A DNA stretch of 64,000 nt from Norana najaformis (lineage: Eukaryota > Annelida > Clitellata > Crassiclitellata > Hormogastridae): the NCBI GenBank assembly GCA_964023275.1, contig OZ029918.1, positions 36,611,063-36,675,062 on the forward strand, read 5' to 3'. Positions 40,901 through 49,374 of the stretch are shown here, in pieces; position 1 is the first letter of the stretch; every line of letters starts with the position of its first letter. The translations under genes were made by a program, and so were the position numbers. The notes under the pieces are model-generated. The model saw nothing but the letters and a program-made list of their open reading frames with translations, was not told the DNA's origin and ran no database searches.

Positions 40901-42207
40901 ATTGGCTGAGAATGTTTGACCATAATGAACTACAGCTCGTCATTTCTGGGGCACAGACCCCCATTGACCTCGACGACCTTAAGCAACACACCAACTATTC
41001 AGGTATGTCCCCTACTTTGTGCAGAGTTATTTCTGAAAGCCGATTGTAAATTGTAATCGTAAGCTGACATTTATAAAGCACCGCTTCAAGAATCAACTCA
41101 TCAGAGGTGCTCCCGACCCGAACCAGTTGCCTGATTGCCACTCTGTTGCCCCTTGCCTCTATGTTGCCTACATGCTTCCATGTTGTTGATATTTTTCTTC
41201 TGTTGTAGGTGGCTATGGACCTGAGCATCCAGTGATCGTCATGTTTTGGCGGGTCGTCGAAAACTTCACAGACAGTCAGAAACGTCAGCTGCTAAAGTTT
41301 GCGACAAGCTGCTCGCGACCGCCACTCCTCGGCTTCAAGGTGAGGGTAACAACAATAATAGTAATAATCCAAGACCTTTTATAGCACTACTGTAATAAGT
41401 CGATGTAATCAGACAATGGTCGCTGTTAAGCCAAGTTGGTGTGCATGCCAGTTTTCGGGGTTGATCTAGTGAAAATCAAGAGAAAAGTAAAAGAAGATAC
41501 AGAAACAGCCTGTGGAGGAAACGAGTTGTAGAACCTATGGATTTTTATTCGGGATCTCGATGCCAACGCAGATTCTGCACAGCAACCATTGCCAGAAGAG
41601 AGTTCTATAGTAAAGGAAAAGGCACACTCGCCAAGAGCTATCCGTGTTCTCGGTATGGTTAGAGCGAGACAGTCAGAGAACCTGGTTGAGTAGTTACAGG
41701 TATTGTATCGTATCGTAAAATTTTCACCTAATAAAACAATAAAAATAAAACAGTGATAATGATAACTAAATTAACAATGATAATAATAATAAGAATTACA
41801 AGAATAACAATGATAATTATAATAGTAAGAACAATAACATTATTTGGTAAGATTTTCAACTAATAAAACGATAAAAATAAAACATAATAGCAGTGATAAT
41901 GATCAAATTAAATTAATAATGATGAAAATTACAAGAATGACAATGATAATTATAATAAGAACAATAATAATAATATTATTAATCAGTACGATAATAACAA
42001 TAATGATAATAATAACATTAAACTGTTGTTGTTCAGGAGTTGCATCCGGCATTCTGTATCCATCACGCGGGCAGTGAACCGGACCGTCTACCGACAGCCA
42101 GCACATGCATGAACCTGCTCAAGTTGCCGGAATTTCAGAGTGAAGACACGTTGCGCCAGAAACTTCTTTACGCGATCGAATCCGGTGCCGGTTTTGAACT
42201 GAGCTAG
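24826..42207 (+). CDS. UBE3C: UBE3C HECT-type E3 ubiquitin ligase
   Basis: UBE3C takes ubiquitin from an E2 onto a HECT cysteine and builds K29/K48 chains on proteasome-bound substrates. Twenty-four exons join in frame: 24826-24891, 25654-25707, 26258-26332, 27362-27523, 27980-28092, 29076-29212, 29737-29902, 30908-31164, 31475-31617, 32404-32573, 33648-33734, 34126-34280, 35296-35483, 35864-35968, 36432-36513, 36742-36839, 37645-37780, 38273-38517, 39178-39302, 39765-39855, 40274-40372, 40846-41002, 41209-41339 and 42037-42207. The total is 3213 nt, 1070 aa (human 1083). Landmarks: N-terminus [19 protein letters not shown], then an IQ motif [13 protein letters not shown]; the HECT domain from about residue 690, with [14 protein letters not shown]; active-site Cys1038 in [13 protein letters not shown]-terminus GAGFELS. 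The weakest choices are the donors GTCGTC (31618) and GTGTATGT (36514), both fixed by phase. Confidence 0.97.
26494..26886. mobile_element. hAT-type MITE in UBE3C intron 3
   Basis: Perfect terminal inverted repeats TAGGGCTGTACC / GGTACAGCCCTA enclose about 393 bp with inverted CGAATACGAATA boxes near both ends and no ORF. The flanks are ATATATAC and ATACATAC, compatible with an 8-bp target duplication with one change, inside a TACA repeat. Termini and duplication length fit the hAT superfamily. The TACA flanks continue to about 26945. Confidence 0.75.
26970..27245 (-). mobile_element. tRNA-SINE family B, reverse copy
   Basis: Reverse of the 18545 copy: TATCCCACAAGTGAGACATT, GGACGAATCCCAAGGCCTG, CAAACAACTTACCCAGGGTC, box B (reversed) near 27210. 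It lies just before UBE3C exon 4. Confidence 0.8.
27640..27960. repeat. Degenerate ACATTGACAGTRGTT minisatellite
   Basis: Tandem 15-18 bp units built on TTACATTGACAGTAG / TTTACTTATTGACAG, about 18 units, filling most of UBE3C intron 4. Confidence 0.85.
28169..28529 (+). repeat. Composite 0.36-kb repeat, copy 1
   Basis: Starts ACTGTGGCGTGATGTAACGG and ends CAGAACGGAAGGATCATAA. It contains the LINE-tail module. It is nearly identical to 49375-49725, with differences only at scattered bases and in the GATTACGATT tail. It lies in UBE3C intron 5. Confidence 0.85.
28735..29010 (+). mobile_element. tRNA-SINE family B in UBE3C intron 5
   Basis: TTACCATGTGGTTGCGTGTTCGACTCC head (box B TGTTCGACTCC), then GCAAGTTGTTTGCCCACACC, GGAAGTAAACGGCAAGTCCC and ACCTTGGGATTCGTCCGTTG. 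Confidence 0.85.
29470..29680. repeat. (GGT)n-rich tract in UBE3C intron 6
   Basis: GGT/CGT/CAT trinucleotides for about 200 bp. Gly- or Val-rich and Thr-rich frames here are artefacts. A TTTATACCA-type pair of 30-bp repeats precedes it (29340-29460). Confidence 0.9.
30045..30815. mobile_element. Retroelement cluster in UBE3C intron 7
   Basis: 30050-30290 is a plus-strand LINE-type tail (CAACACCTCTGAGTTGTCGC, AGCTGGTACCCCACTGCTTA, TTTAAGTAGTGCTTTGG). 30430-30610 is a reverse family B SINE part. 30645-30815 is a plus-strand family C SINE (GATTGGATAGAATGCTTGGC, AATAATAATAAATGAA tail). Confidence 0.7.
31250..31330. repeat. (TGG)n microsatellite in UBE3C intron 8
   Basis: GTGGTGG trinucleotides between UBE3C exons 8 and 9. 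Confidence 0.92.
32060..32330 (-). repeat. Satellite grown from a LINE tail
   Basis: About 200 bp of tandem GTAATTGTAAGATT/C units (32060-32258) run directly into GAGATTTATACAGCACCCAA, CACAGGCGCTCAGTCAAAAC, the 3' module of the GATTAC-tail LINE family on the minus strand. The array is an expanded retroelement tail. It lies in UBE3C intron 9. Confidence 0.85.
32895..33170 (+). mobile_element. tRNA-SINE family B in UBE3C intron 10
   Basis: Head TGACCATGCGGTTGCGGGTTCAACTC (box B GGTTCAACTC), then AAAGTTGTTCGCACACACCA, GGAAAGTAAACGGCAAATCC and GGACCTTGGGATTCGTCAAT. Confidence 0.85.
33395..33560 (+). mobile_element. LINE 3' tail in UBE3C intron 10
   Basis: TTTTGCAGGCGCCTTAAGAC, TACTTGTTCGGGTCGGGAAC and GACGCGCTTTATAAATC with ATTACGATTACGG, as in the LINE end at 10245-10665. 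Confidence 0.65.
34300..34720. repeat. Two copies of a TAAG-headed retroelement end
   Basis: About 95 bp, (TAAG)n then TTTATTAACCAATA, CTAATCGCA and ATCGGTTNANAA, occurs at 34305-34400 and again at 34604-34700 in UBE3C intron 12. A related TAAG head is at 38906. Probably the reverse complement of a LINE 3' tail with TTAC repeats. Confidence 0.65.
35007..35019. promoter_or_regulatory. X-box-like palindrome in UBE3C intron 12
   Basis: GTTGCCTAGCAAC, a near-perfect inverted repeat of the RFX type, with ATGACGTGA (CRE half-site) 4 bp downstream. No ciliary exon lies nearby. The surrounding segment ends in a retroelement tail (GGCGCTATAGAAGTTAC at about 35132-35148), so it may be carried by a repeat. 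Confidence 0.35.
35688..35800 (+). repeat. Tandem tRNA-like SINE heads (three units)
   Basis: Three units of about 45 bp, each TAGCTGATTGGTTAGAGC-like (box A region), separated by TTGTATGTGGGTCACGGTAG, without a following box B or SINE body. They lie in UBE3C intron 13. Confidence 0.75.
36030..36230 (-). mobile_element. LINE-derived 3' end in UBE3C intron 14
   Basis: Reverse GATTAC-tail module: GAGATTTCTGCAGCACCTAA, GGTTCCAAGTCAAGATCCGA, GGTGAGTGGTGTTTGGAATT. Confidence 0.8.
37865..38260. repeat. (TA)n tracts flanking a family C SINE
   Basis: TA runs at 37883-37914 and about 38165-38252 bracket a plus-strand family C SINE head (37915-38035: GTTGAGTGTTTGGTTTGTAA, GGACCTTGAACAAGTCCTTC) fused to a LINE-tail piece (38030-38150). 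The second TA tract ends about 20 bp before the acceptor of UBE3C exon 18. Confidence 0.8.
38650..39165. mobile_element. LINE-type tails in UBE3C intron 18
   Basis: 38660-38830 is a plus-strand tail (CCCGCCATGGCCTGGCTTCT, ACGGCGCTATAAAAGTC). 38905-39140 is a TAAG-headed segment. A further tail of the first type lies at 39460-39600 in intron 19. Confidence 0.65.
40395..40740. repeat. AT-rich (AATAATAA)n tract and LINE tail in UBE3C intron 21
   Basis: Degenerate AATAATAAT at 40395-40660, then a LINE-type tail (ACTCGAAGCAGCCACCGATT, AACTGCGCTATGG) at 40670-40740. Similar AT-rich sequence fills 41715-42020 in intron 23. Confidence 0.75.
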
Positions 42208-42540
42208 GGTCTGTTGACAACAAAATGGTTCTTCTTTTGCTGGTTTTGTTTATCATTTTATTTGCATTCCAGAGGTGCTGTTATGATCTTTAATATCTTG
42301 GTGTGAGCTCTCCTAGGGGCCTGCCCAGACTTTGGTGACTGGAATGTTGAAAATTATTGTGATTGGGGCCCGTTGTACTTTGTGTCGTTGGGGCCCCTTG
42401 GTGTCTACGCCGATGTTAAAAGTGCCTTTGTTGGGTTCAATGAGTGCATGTGAACCTGCCGTTGGTGATCTTTCTAGATATATGTTCGTTGTTTTGTGTA
42501 CTGATGTATTTTCTGTTCTTGATAACATTTAACATCATTT
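42208..42540. other. UBE3C 3' flank / probable 3' UTR
   Basis: T-rich unique sequence after the UBE3C stop codon. No canonical AATAAA before 42540; the closest variant is not convincing. No exon is supported. Confidence 0.4.
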
Positions 42541-42564
42541 AGGTTAGCATAGGCAGCGTGCTTT

Positions 42565-42800
42565 GTGAGATACTTGATGATGATGTGTTCTCTGCCCAAA
42601 GGCTGGTCCATTGGCTTTATGCCACCCGGGATGAGATGAGTGAGGTATTTCCTGTTGCCTTCCTCACGGACAGTTGTGGGTGAGCAACTTGTCCAAGGTC
42701 ACTGCGCAATGGCTTGAGGCAGATTCGAACCCGTGACCCTCTGGTTACGAGGCATTGATCATACCACTACACAACCGCATCCCACTTGGTCCCGTGGGAT
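42565..42800 (-). mobile_element. tRNA-derived SINE, reverse copy
   Basis: Plus-strand order is CACGGACAGTTGTGGGTGAG, GGCAGATTCGAACCCGTGAC, ACGAGGCATTGATCATACCA. Read in reverse this gives a tRNA-like box B (GGTTCGAATCTG). The body differs from families A-C. Confidence 0.6.
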
Positions 42801-43020
42801 ACTTAAAAGGTGCTTTATCAGATGTTGAGATAACTAAGCTTGTGGCTTTTTTGAGGTACGGATTGAGTGCTGTATAAGTGTAGATGCATACATACGCACT
42901 TACGTAGATCATAAATGCTTGCACACCTTTATACAGAAACTCCTGGGTATCGTGGGATCGAAGTCAAAAGATCTTTCAGCCGAGGTGTAAGCACGATCAC
43001 AACTTTTCTGTCAGTGTTGC

Positions 43021-43213
43021 TTATTTTCTATGGGTATTGGTGCAACTGTTGCATCGGTGTTATTTTTTGTGGGCAATGTTGCAACTGTTGCATGGGTGTT
43101 ATTTTCTATGGGTATTGTGCAACTGTTGCATCGGTGTTATTTTCTATGGGTATTGTGCAACTGTTGCATTGGTGTTATTTTCTATGGGCAGTGTTGCAAC
43201 TGTTGCATCAATG
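43021..43213. repeat. 38-39 bp minisatellite, five copies
   Basis: Unit TTATTTTCTATGGGTATT, then GTGCAACTGTTGCATCGGTG, five tandem copies with few differences. A plus-strand frame of 189 codons (43037-43606) starts inside it and runs into following unique sequence, but shows no domain or exon structure. Confidence 0.9.
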
Positions 43214-43914
43214 TTGTTTATTTTCTTAGGTGCCCGGTGTGCTATGAACTCCTACATCTTGTCACTGTGTCCTCCATGGCTGACGTTTTTACCAACTAAA
43301 TATTGCGAATCTACTTGGCGATTGACCTTCCGCAGTGACGTTCGAACTTGTTGTTTTCTGAATAAGACTGGTTTTGTTGTGAACAACAGCATCTTTGCGC
43401 GACAGGGATGCATCTCCAGCGGACTTGGCTTCAAACGAAAATGCTTTGAAAATGGTTGTCTTGGGGAAAATTTCTTTATGGGGTGCGGACTTCACATAAG
43501 TATTGATGCCATTGTTTCCACGGCATACTTGCGGTTGAATGTTCGGAATTATTTGACACTGAAACAACGTTTAACAGCAGCTGCTAAGACTTTGTTTTCC
43601 ACTTGATATCGTTTTGAGTCGTGTTTTAAGGACAGTATTTGTTATTTTGGGTTAAAAATTATTTAAATTGTAATCTTTTGTTATTTAAAAAACTTGTATA
43701 GTGCCACTGTAAGAATGTAATGGCATCAGCTGATGGTTAGTAGCTTACTGACCGCGTAAAGCAAATTGAGGACGCTTTACGTAGTAAGCCTTTTAGTTAC
43801 CAACTTACCGTACTAGTTATACTCCACAAGTATTGAAACCAGTGATAACAGAATTTTAAAAAATGAAAGTGATATTAGTAAATATAATTTATTTGATCTG
43901 GAATACTAATGGTC

Positions 43915-44395
43915 AATGGGGCATGGTAACTGATTGGTTAGAGCGCTGGGCTTGTATGTGGGTCACGGCAGCCGATTGGTTAGAGCACTCGGCTTATGTG
44001 TAGGTCACGGAAGCCGATTGGTTAAAGAGAGCTCGGCTTGTAACGCGCATAGTACGGGTTCGATCCTCCCCGAGGCAGTTACTCCCCTTCTTCCTCTTAT
44101 CCCCTTTCTGCTGCAGTCCCAAACTTCACCCACCGTAGCTGCCACGCTGTCTCTGCCTGACTCTTGAATCATGTCTCTGCCTGACTCTTGGATCGTGACC
44201 TGGAACCGAACACTTGCCAATCGATTCTGTTTGGCTGAGAGCCTGTAAATAAGCTGGTTCCCTGTGGGCGCTGTAGAAATCTCGGGATTACGATTGCGAT
44301 TACTGTGAAAGGACCTTGGTCAAGTTCTTCACTCACAATTGCTTCGCGGCGCACATATGCTGACCCTGCATGCCTAATAAATAAACTATAATAAT
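43915..44395 (+). mobile_element. Family C SINE with triplicated tRNA-like head and LINE insert
   Basis: Three box-A-like units (GATTGGTTAGAGCGCTGGGC and variants) precede one box B (GGTTCGATCC at about 44058). A LINE-tail module (TTGGATCGTGACCTGGAACC to GGATTACGATTGCGATTAC) interrupts the body, and the family C end (TTGGTCAAGTTCTTCACTCA, AATAATAATAG) follows. Confidence 0.75.
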
Positions 44396-45084
44396 AATAG
44401 TTGCTTTAAGCAGTCAATGCTACCTTTGGAGCGACGTCAAGTACTTCATTATAAAGAGGTGGTATTACATGAAGTCATTGTGTGAGTCTGAATTAAGTGT
44501 GGAAATTTATGACCACAGCTGCTGATCAGAATATTTTTCCGTTACGTAGGTGCACGCTTTAAGCAGATTATGGCATTTGGCTGCAATAATAAAGTCAAAT
44601 ACAATAGTATCTCTTTGTTCTGGTTGTTTTTGATGATGTTCAAGGTATTATAAGAATATTTTAAGCATTATATTTCATTAAAACACTTATTACGCGTGCA
44701 GTTAGTAAATCAGAATCTGAGTCGCGGATGAATGTACGCTGGGGCCAAGATGGAGTTGCATAAAGGCCAGAATAAAATAGTGGGTCTTGACAAGTGAATC
44801 TCAGAGCCAGATAAACTATGGAGAGGGTCCGTTTAAATAGTCTGTATGGGGCTACGTATGTATCCAGTTAATTTAGGGCCTTTTAGATACCTGATAAAGC
44901 CAAACTTGACAATTAGTACCATGTTCAGAAGCATATGGACCAGCTTGTCTTAAGTCTGTGCTCGGTGCCAAAGCCTACGGTTACCAACCGATTAATTCCA
45001 AGATCCGTTGAAAAATCATATGTAATAAATATTCATGATGTCTACGTGAAAAAAGAGCAGGCGCTTGATGTCATTTTATTGTGA
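44396..45084. other. Intergenic sequence upstream of the small membrane protein gene
   Basis: Unique sequence with AT-rich parts. I see no supportable exon or repeat. The 5' flank of the next gene begins near 45050. Confidence 0.4.
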
Positions 45085-45092
45085 TGACGTCA
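45085..45092. promoter_or_regulatory. CRE palindrome in the promoter of the small membrane protein gene
   Basis: TGACGTCA 150 bp before the ATG at 45242, with a second ACGTCA 8 bp further on. Function inferred from position. Confidence 0.5.
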
Positions 45093-45241
45093 TCAGTACG
45101 TCATCTTGAAAGTTGAAACGCCCAAAATTTTAAACCTGAAGAAGTCTTTCTGTTCGATTTTGTTCGCATTTTATTCCGTTATTTCGAACTAATAAAATTA
45201 AATAATTCTTTCTAACATCGAAACGACAAGTACTCGACAAA

Positions 45242-47000
45242 ATGAAGTCGTAAGTTATAAAATATTTTCGAAATATTGGTTTTAAAAAGCGTTTAGACAC
45301 AGAATTTGTTCGAATATTCCATAAGTAACCGCCTCACTGGACTGTGACATGGCAATTTTTGGCGATTGATGAAATTAATCGTCTCTTTTCTTATAAATTT
45401 GTAATTTTCCACTGTCGTTGAATACATCATCGGTAATCCTCTCCAATTTGCAATTTTACTCTTCATAAATCGGTATTTTATAGAATTTAACGTCGTTAGG
45501 TAAACCAAGATGGCCGATTAACTCGTTTCACCTCCGAGTCCCTGATTTGTTTTTGCGAATCCGCAGACTGCTTCGTCAAACTTTACGAAACCTTGGTGGT
45601 TATATTCGTTAAGTGCCATCTTAAGTCAAAGAGTAATTTTTCCTGTATTTTAGCGTTAAGAAAAACATCGTCGGTCTGGTGGCGGCCGTAATCGTGACCC
45701 AGGTCATCGACTATGTCTGGTATTCGGGCATGTTGCCCTGGCAGCCAGCCGTTGAGCGTGACCTCTCTCTCACCGTTCTCAAGGACGTCATTCTAGCAGT
45801 CGCCAGCTTCTACATCTACGAGTTAGTTGATTTCCTCATTAATCTGTGGCTGATATATTAAGTAAGGCCTGACCTTACAATGCAGGGGGTTCGAGACGGG
45901 AACTTGTATAAGGTGTAGGGACCATGAGCAAGTTTTTACGCGCCAAGTTGCTTAAAACAGTCAATCAGTGGGCCTATCAAGTCAATTGCAATGAGCACTG
46001 TGTATGTATAAATATCTCTGGACTTTTATATAGCGCCTTTTCTAAGGACCTCTCAACAGCTCTGAATTAGGAAAATAGCTTTCTCAGAAAACCCAACCTT
46101 ACTGCATGTTCTCATCATAAAGTCCAACTGTATAGCCTATGGTGAACGTATTCTATTATTACTAGACATTTATGTAGCGCCCTGATGTTAAATATACCAG
46201 TGACTGCAGAATTTGGCCATCATAACGCATCAGCTCTCGTTGAATAATTTTAGCGCCAAGCATGTGATAGTTTGAGCCCTGCCCCAGTATCCTGATGAAA
46301 AGTAATCCACGAAGGAGAGGGTATCCAACTTCTTGGATAGCTGGCACCATCTTAGCAATTATGAGCAGCCAGTTTTATAGGAGGGACAATACATGAAACA
46401 GGACATGCTGGCCACAAATATCAGATGCGAAATGTGCTCATCTTTTTCCATTAGGCCTACCCATTATTACCCTTCTGTCTCTGGTCTTCTGTCAACCGGT
46501 CTTGGTTCTTGACTTGGCATCTGTGGACAACCCCACTGACTTGACGCAGCGATTGTGAATCAGCTGGTGCCCTAAGCTATCATTTAAGTAGCGCTTTATA
46601 AATTTCGAGTTTACGACTACGATTACCCATTACCCTTATGAGGGAAGGGATGTACAATGAATGGCAGTCTATTAATACTTTTGGACAAGCGACTGACTAA
46701 GTTTAGTGCGGCGTCAAATACTGCGCTAGTATTAAATCTTTGTTGTTTTTTCTCTGCTTTTTCAATTTCTTCTCGTATTTTCACAGCATATTTTACGAGG
46801 GCAGTGACTTTTCCGACGTATTCGAGTTCTCGCTCATGTTTACCGTGATGCACGTCGTTCTCGACGACAAACCGATGGTGCTAACGGCTCCGGAAATGAT
46901 CCACACCCTGATCCTCATGTCCCATTCGTTCGTCATTCTCTTCGCCACCATCTCCGTCGTCCACAACATCAAGTCCGTCGTGGGGTCATCGAGGAAATAG
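45242..47000 (+). CDS. Small multi-pass membrane protein (possibly DUF1761-like)
   Basis: I do not recognise this gene with certainty. Three exons join in frame: 45242-45249 (ATGAAGTC, donor GTAAGT), 45654-45821 (donor GTTAGT) and 46787-47000 (TAG), 129 aa. The product starts MKSVKKN, then a hydrophobic helix at about 8-28 ending DYVWYSGMLPW. Further hydrophobic segments are at about 44-60, 70-84 and 97-119, with a Lys/Ser/Arg-rich end. The WYS box after the first helix and a helix-loop (EFSLMFTVMHVVLDDKPM) resemble the DUF1761 family of small membrane proteins seen in bacteria and some invertebrates, but the match is weak. Codon use is GC-rich at third positions, as in SAXO, which supports real coding. 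AATAAA at 47216-47221 is a good poly(A) signal. The CRE upstream suggests an ordinary Pol II promoter. Confidence 0.8.
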
Positions 47001-47215
47001 GACGAAATATCGAAGGATTCCGCAAACCATGACGCACTACTATCGAGCCAGAACGAAATATAGAAAATGATTCCGCACTAATATCTGTGGACTGTCTCTA
47101 GAGAATGCTTAATGTTGAACGAATGCCTACGGCCGTCATTTAAGATGTAAAACACAGTTCTGCATTTTAGTTCTGTTTGATTCAGTTTGATGCAAGTAAT
47201 TTATGTTGAAGATCA

Positions 47216-47221
47216 AATAAA
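47216..47221 (+). terminator. Polyadenylation signal of the small membrane protein gene
   Basis: AATAAA 216 bases after the stop codon, followed by a T/G-rich stretch. Confidence 0.65.
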
Positions 47222-47274
47222 CTAAATTCATTTTGAAAACGGGTTGAAATCGTTTGTATTTAAACTGTCTAGTG

Positions 47275-47500
47275 AGCGTAATCGCAAGATTTCTACAGCG
47301 CCCAACGAAAGCTAAGCCGCGGGAACCAGCATATTCGCAAGCGCTTAGTCAAAACAAATCGGTAGGCAGAAAGTGTTCAGTTCCAGATGAAGATCCAGGA
47401 GTCAAACAGTCGGAAGGCTACGGTGGAGGGTGTCTGAAATTGAAGCGAAAAGAGACGGAGAAAAGGAAGAATCGGGATAAGATTTTGGAAAAGTAATGTA
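47275..47500 (-). mobile_element. LINE-derived 3' end
   Basis: Reverse GATTAC-tail module: GCGTAATCGCAAGATTTCTA, AGCGCCCAACGAAAGCTAAG, GTTCCAGATGAAGATCCAGG. Confidence 0.8.
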
Positions 47501-47881
47501 TGCATGTAATTACTTTTGTATTCAAACAGCCTTTGCATATGGACAGTTTATAGTGTCTTTTAAGAACAATTACACATTGACTACACCGTTAGGGCCTATA
47601 GCCTACTGATTGAAACACCTTAGAAGCTCTGGCTAGGATATTATCCTTCGCTAAACCCAAAAAAAACTTACACAGAGGTAAACACAATGCAATCTCTGAA
47701 TGGGTGACAAGCGTTTGAAGATTTTATTTCACATTGTTGAACGCCTAGGCAAATGTAGGCCTAATAACTCCACAGAAATATGCCAACATAGACAAATAAT
47801 AGAAGCTTGGTTCAATTAAACAGTTGTTGAGGTTTGGGTTTAAGCTTAAAGTGAGAAATTCGGTTTGCTAAGAATTACACC

Positions 47882-47927
47882 CTAGGCGTTTCGATGTTCG
47901 TTACGATTGCCTGCACTGCGACCAAAC
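47882..47927 (-). CDS. Candidate last coding exon of the NPF precursor
   Basis: On the minus strand an acceptor TTTGTAG is followed by G TTT GGT CGC, which completes the Arg codon left open by the NPF exon and gives RFG-R. Then come SAGNRNEHRNA and a TAG stop. Frame, acceptor, position between the two genes, and a minus-strand AATAAA at 47723-47728 all fit. Against it: the cleavage site is a single Arg instead of the usual KR/RR, the polypyrimidine tract is poor, and it borders a retroelement-like ATTACAATTAC stretch. A partial search of the minus strand below 48640 showed no better match. Confidence 0.42.
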
Positions 47928-47997
47928 CTACAAATTACAATTACAACTGCAGATGGCCTTTGAAAGGTAGTCGAAATTCATTGCATTAAGTGTCTTG

Positions 47998-48232
47998 CTA
48001 TATACATACATACATACATACATACACATATATACATACATACACATACATACATACATACACATACATGCATAGGTCTACATACATATACACATACACA
48101 TATATACATACATACACATACATACATACATACACATATATACATACATACACATACATACATACATACATACATGCATAGGTCTACATACATATACACA
48201 TACACTCGTATATACATACATATGCATACATA
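47998..48232. repeat. (TACA)n array in the presumed NPF intron
   Basis: TACA and TACATATACACA units in two related halves, each ending TGCATAGGTCTACATACAT (about 48068 and 48175), so the array also has a higher-order repeat of about 107 bp. Confidence 0.92.
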
Positions 48233-48385
48233 GGCGTGTGGGAGCGGTTCGCCCCCCACTGGCCCCTCTTGGTTATATGTCGGCGCCCTTCAGACCAGAT
48301 CCGTGCTTGGTGGATGGCCAGAATGTGGTGCCCATCTGGAAATGCTCTCGCCGCTCCACGCAAACAATCCTGGAGCCGCCAACTG
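48233..48385 (+). repeat. Interspersed repeat family D, copy 2
   Basis: Shares CCACTGGCCCCTCTTGGTTA, TCAGACCAGATCCGTGC, AATGCTCTCGCC and CGCAAACAATCCTGGAGCCG with 5548 and 63808. It is followed by about 200 bp of TGTATTGT/TTGCATTGT low-complexity sequence (48400-48615). Confidence 0.75.
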
Positions 48386-48644
48386 GGACATTATCCAATA
48401 TTTCAGTTGTATCGTACTGTTTTGTATTGCACTGTATTGTCTTGCATTGTATTGTCTTGCATTGTACTGTATTGTTTTGTCTTACATTGTACTGTATTTT
48501 TTTGTCTTACATTGTATTGTTTTGTATTGTCTTACATTGTAATACATTGCATTGTATTGCTTTGTATTGTCTTGCATTATATTGTTTTGTATTGTTTTGT
48601 ATAGTTTTGTATTGTATAATAGCCGTGCAAATCCCTGTGTATAC

Positions 48645-48929
48645 CTTGGACGTCCGAGTATCGTGTAGAACTGTTTTAGTTCCTCGAGGTATTCGTTGAG
48701 CTGTCGGGCGTTTCGGAACTGCTCCGGTCTCTTCGGGACTTCGACCGACCGGAAGGACCCTCCGAACGGCTGGTCCTTGTGCACCAGCAGCTCCTGCAGC
48801 TCCGGAAGATTCGCCAGGTCCTGCGCCGCGGTCGATGATGTTATGGCCAGCAACAACGAAAGCCCCAGTACGCACCAGCAGACGACAGATGGAGCAACTG
48901 TGCGCTTCATAACGACCTGCTTTGAACCT
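48645..48929 (-). CDS. Neuropeptide F / NPY-family precursor, main coding exon
   Basis: NPF peptides are the invertebrate NPY relatives; they act on class A GPCRs in feeding and arousal. The exon begins after an acceptor (TTTGCAG, above 48929), has ATG at 48908-48910 and ends with donor GTATAC below 48645. It codes 88 full codons plus AG. Residues 1-29 form a signal peptide (MKRTVAPSVVCWCVLGLSLL, small residues to STAA), so the propeptide starts at Gln30. The family core is PEQFRNARQLNEYLEELKQF followed by YTILGRPR: the amphipathic helix and C-terminal GRPR of NPF. The intron falls inside the Arg codon before the expected Phe, the diagnostic intron position of NPY/NPF genes. Lys60-Arg61 before Pro could be a cleavage site but Pro makes it poor. 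No exon with the 5' UTR was found. The last exon is annotated separately. Confidence 0.88.
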
Positions 48930-48945
48930 CTGCAAATGAAAATGT

Positions 48946-49190
48946 AAATGTACACGGTTTTCTATGGCCTTATGGCCTCGACCCTGCTCTTCTTTCAATG
49001 AATTGATCGGGTGAGATCCTTCACCACCGCTGCCCGTTTCAGTGGGTTCCACTCAAGGTTCCCGTGTACGGACCGTACTAGCCCGGGATTCAAATCTCTG
49101 AAAAAAGCCACGACCAGGACGCGAACCCGCATCCTCACGCACAGAGGCGCCTTGACATACGCGTGTAGCTAACCAGGCTAGCGTTAAGGC
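48946..49190 (-). mobile_element. tRNA-SINE family A, near-full copy
   Basis: Tail AAATGTAAATGTACACGG at 48940, body ACCCTGCTCTTCTTTCAATG, AGCCCGGGATTCAAATCTCT, box B (reversed) GGACGCGAACCC, tRNA-like start near 49188. It sits directly upstream of the NPF exon, inside the 5' intron or promoter. Confidence 0.85.
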
Positions 49191-49374
49191 ACTTCCCATA
49201 GGACGTTCAGAGGAACCAAAGCTGGCCTGCATTGTGCCAACAGTGGCGACTGTTGGCCAGCTATAGACTCACTCTGAGCCCAGTTAAGGTGGCTGACAGG
49301 GTTAACATAGCTCCTATTGAGTGACTCTCACAAGCTGCGCACAAGCCGTCTGACTGCTTCAACAAGTGAGCTTT

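Noticed and set aside
43037..43606. 189-codon plus-strand frame
   Set aside because: Starts in a 39-bp minisatellite, has neither a family nor coding-like third-position bias, and lies in the UBE3C 3' flank.
43917..44065. Functional tRNA genes
   Set aside because: Box A and box B are present but no cloverleaf or acceptor stem closes. The same heads recur fused to SINE bodies across the window.
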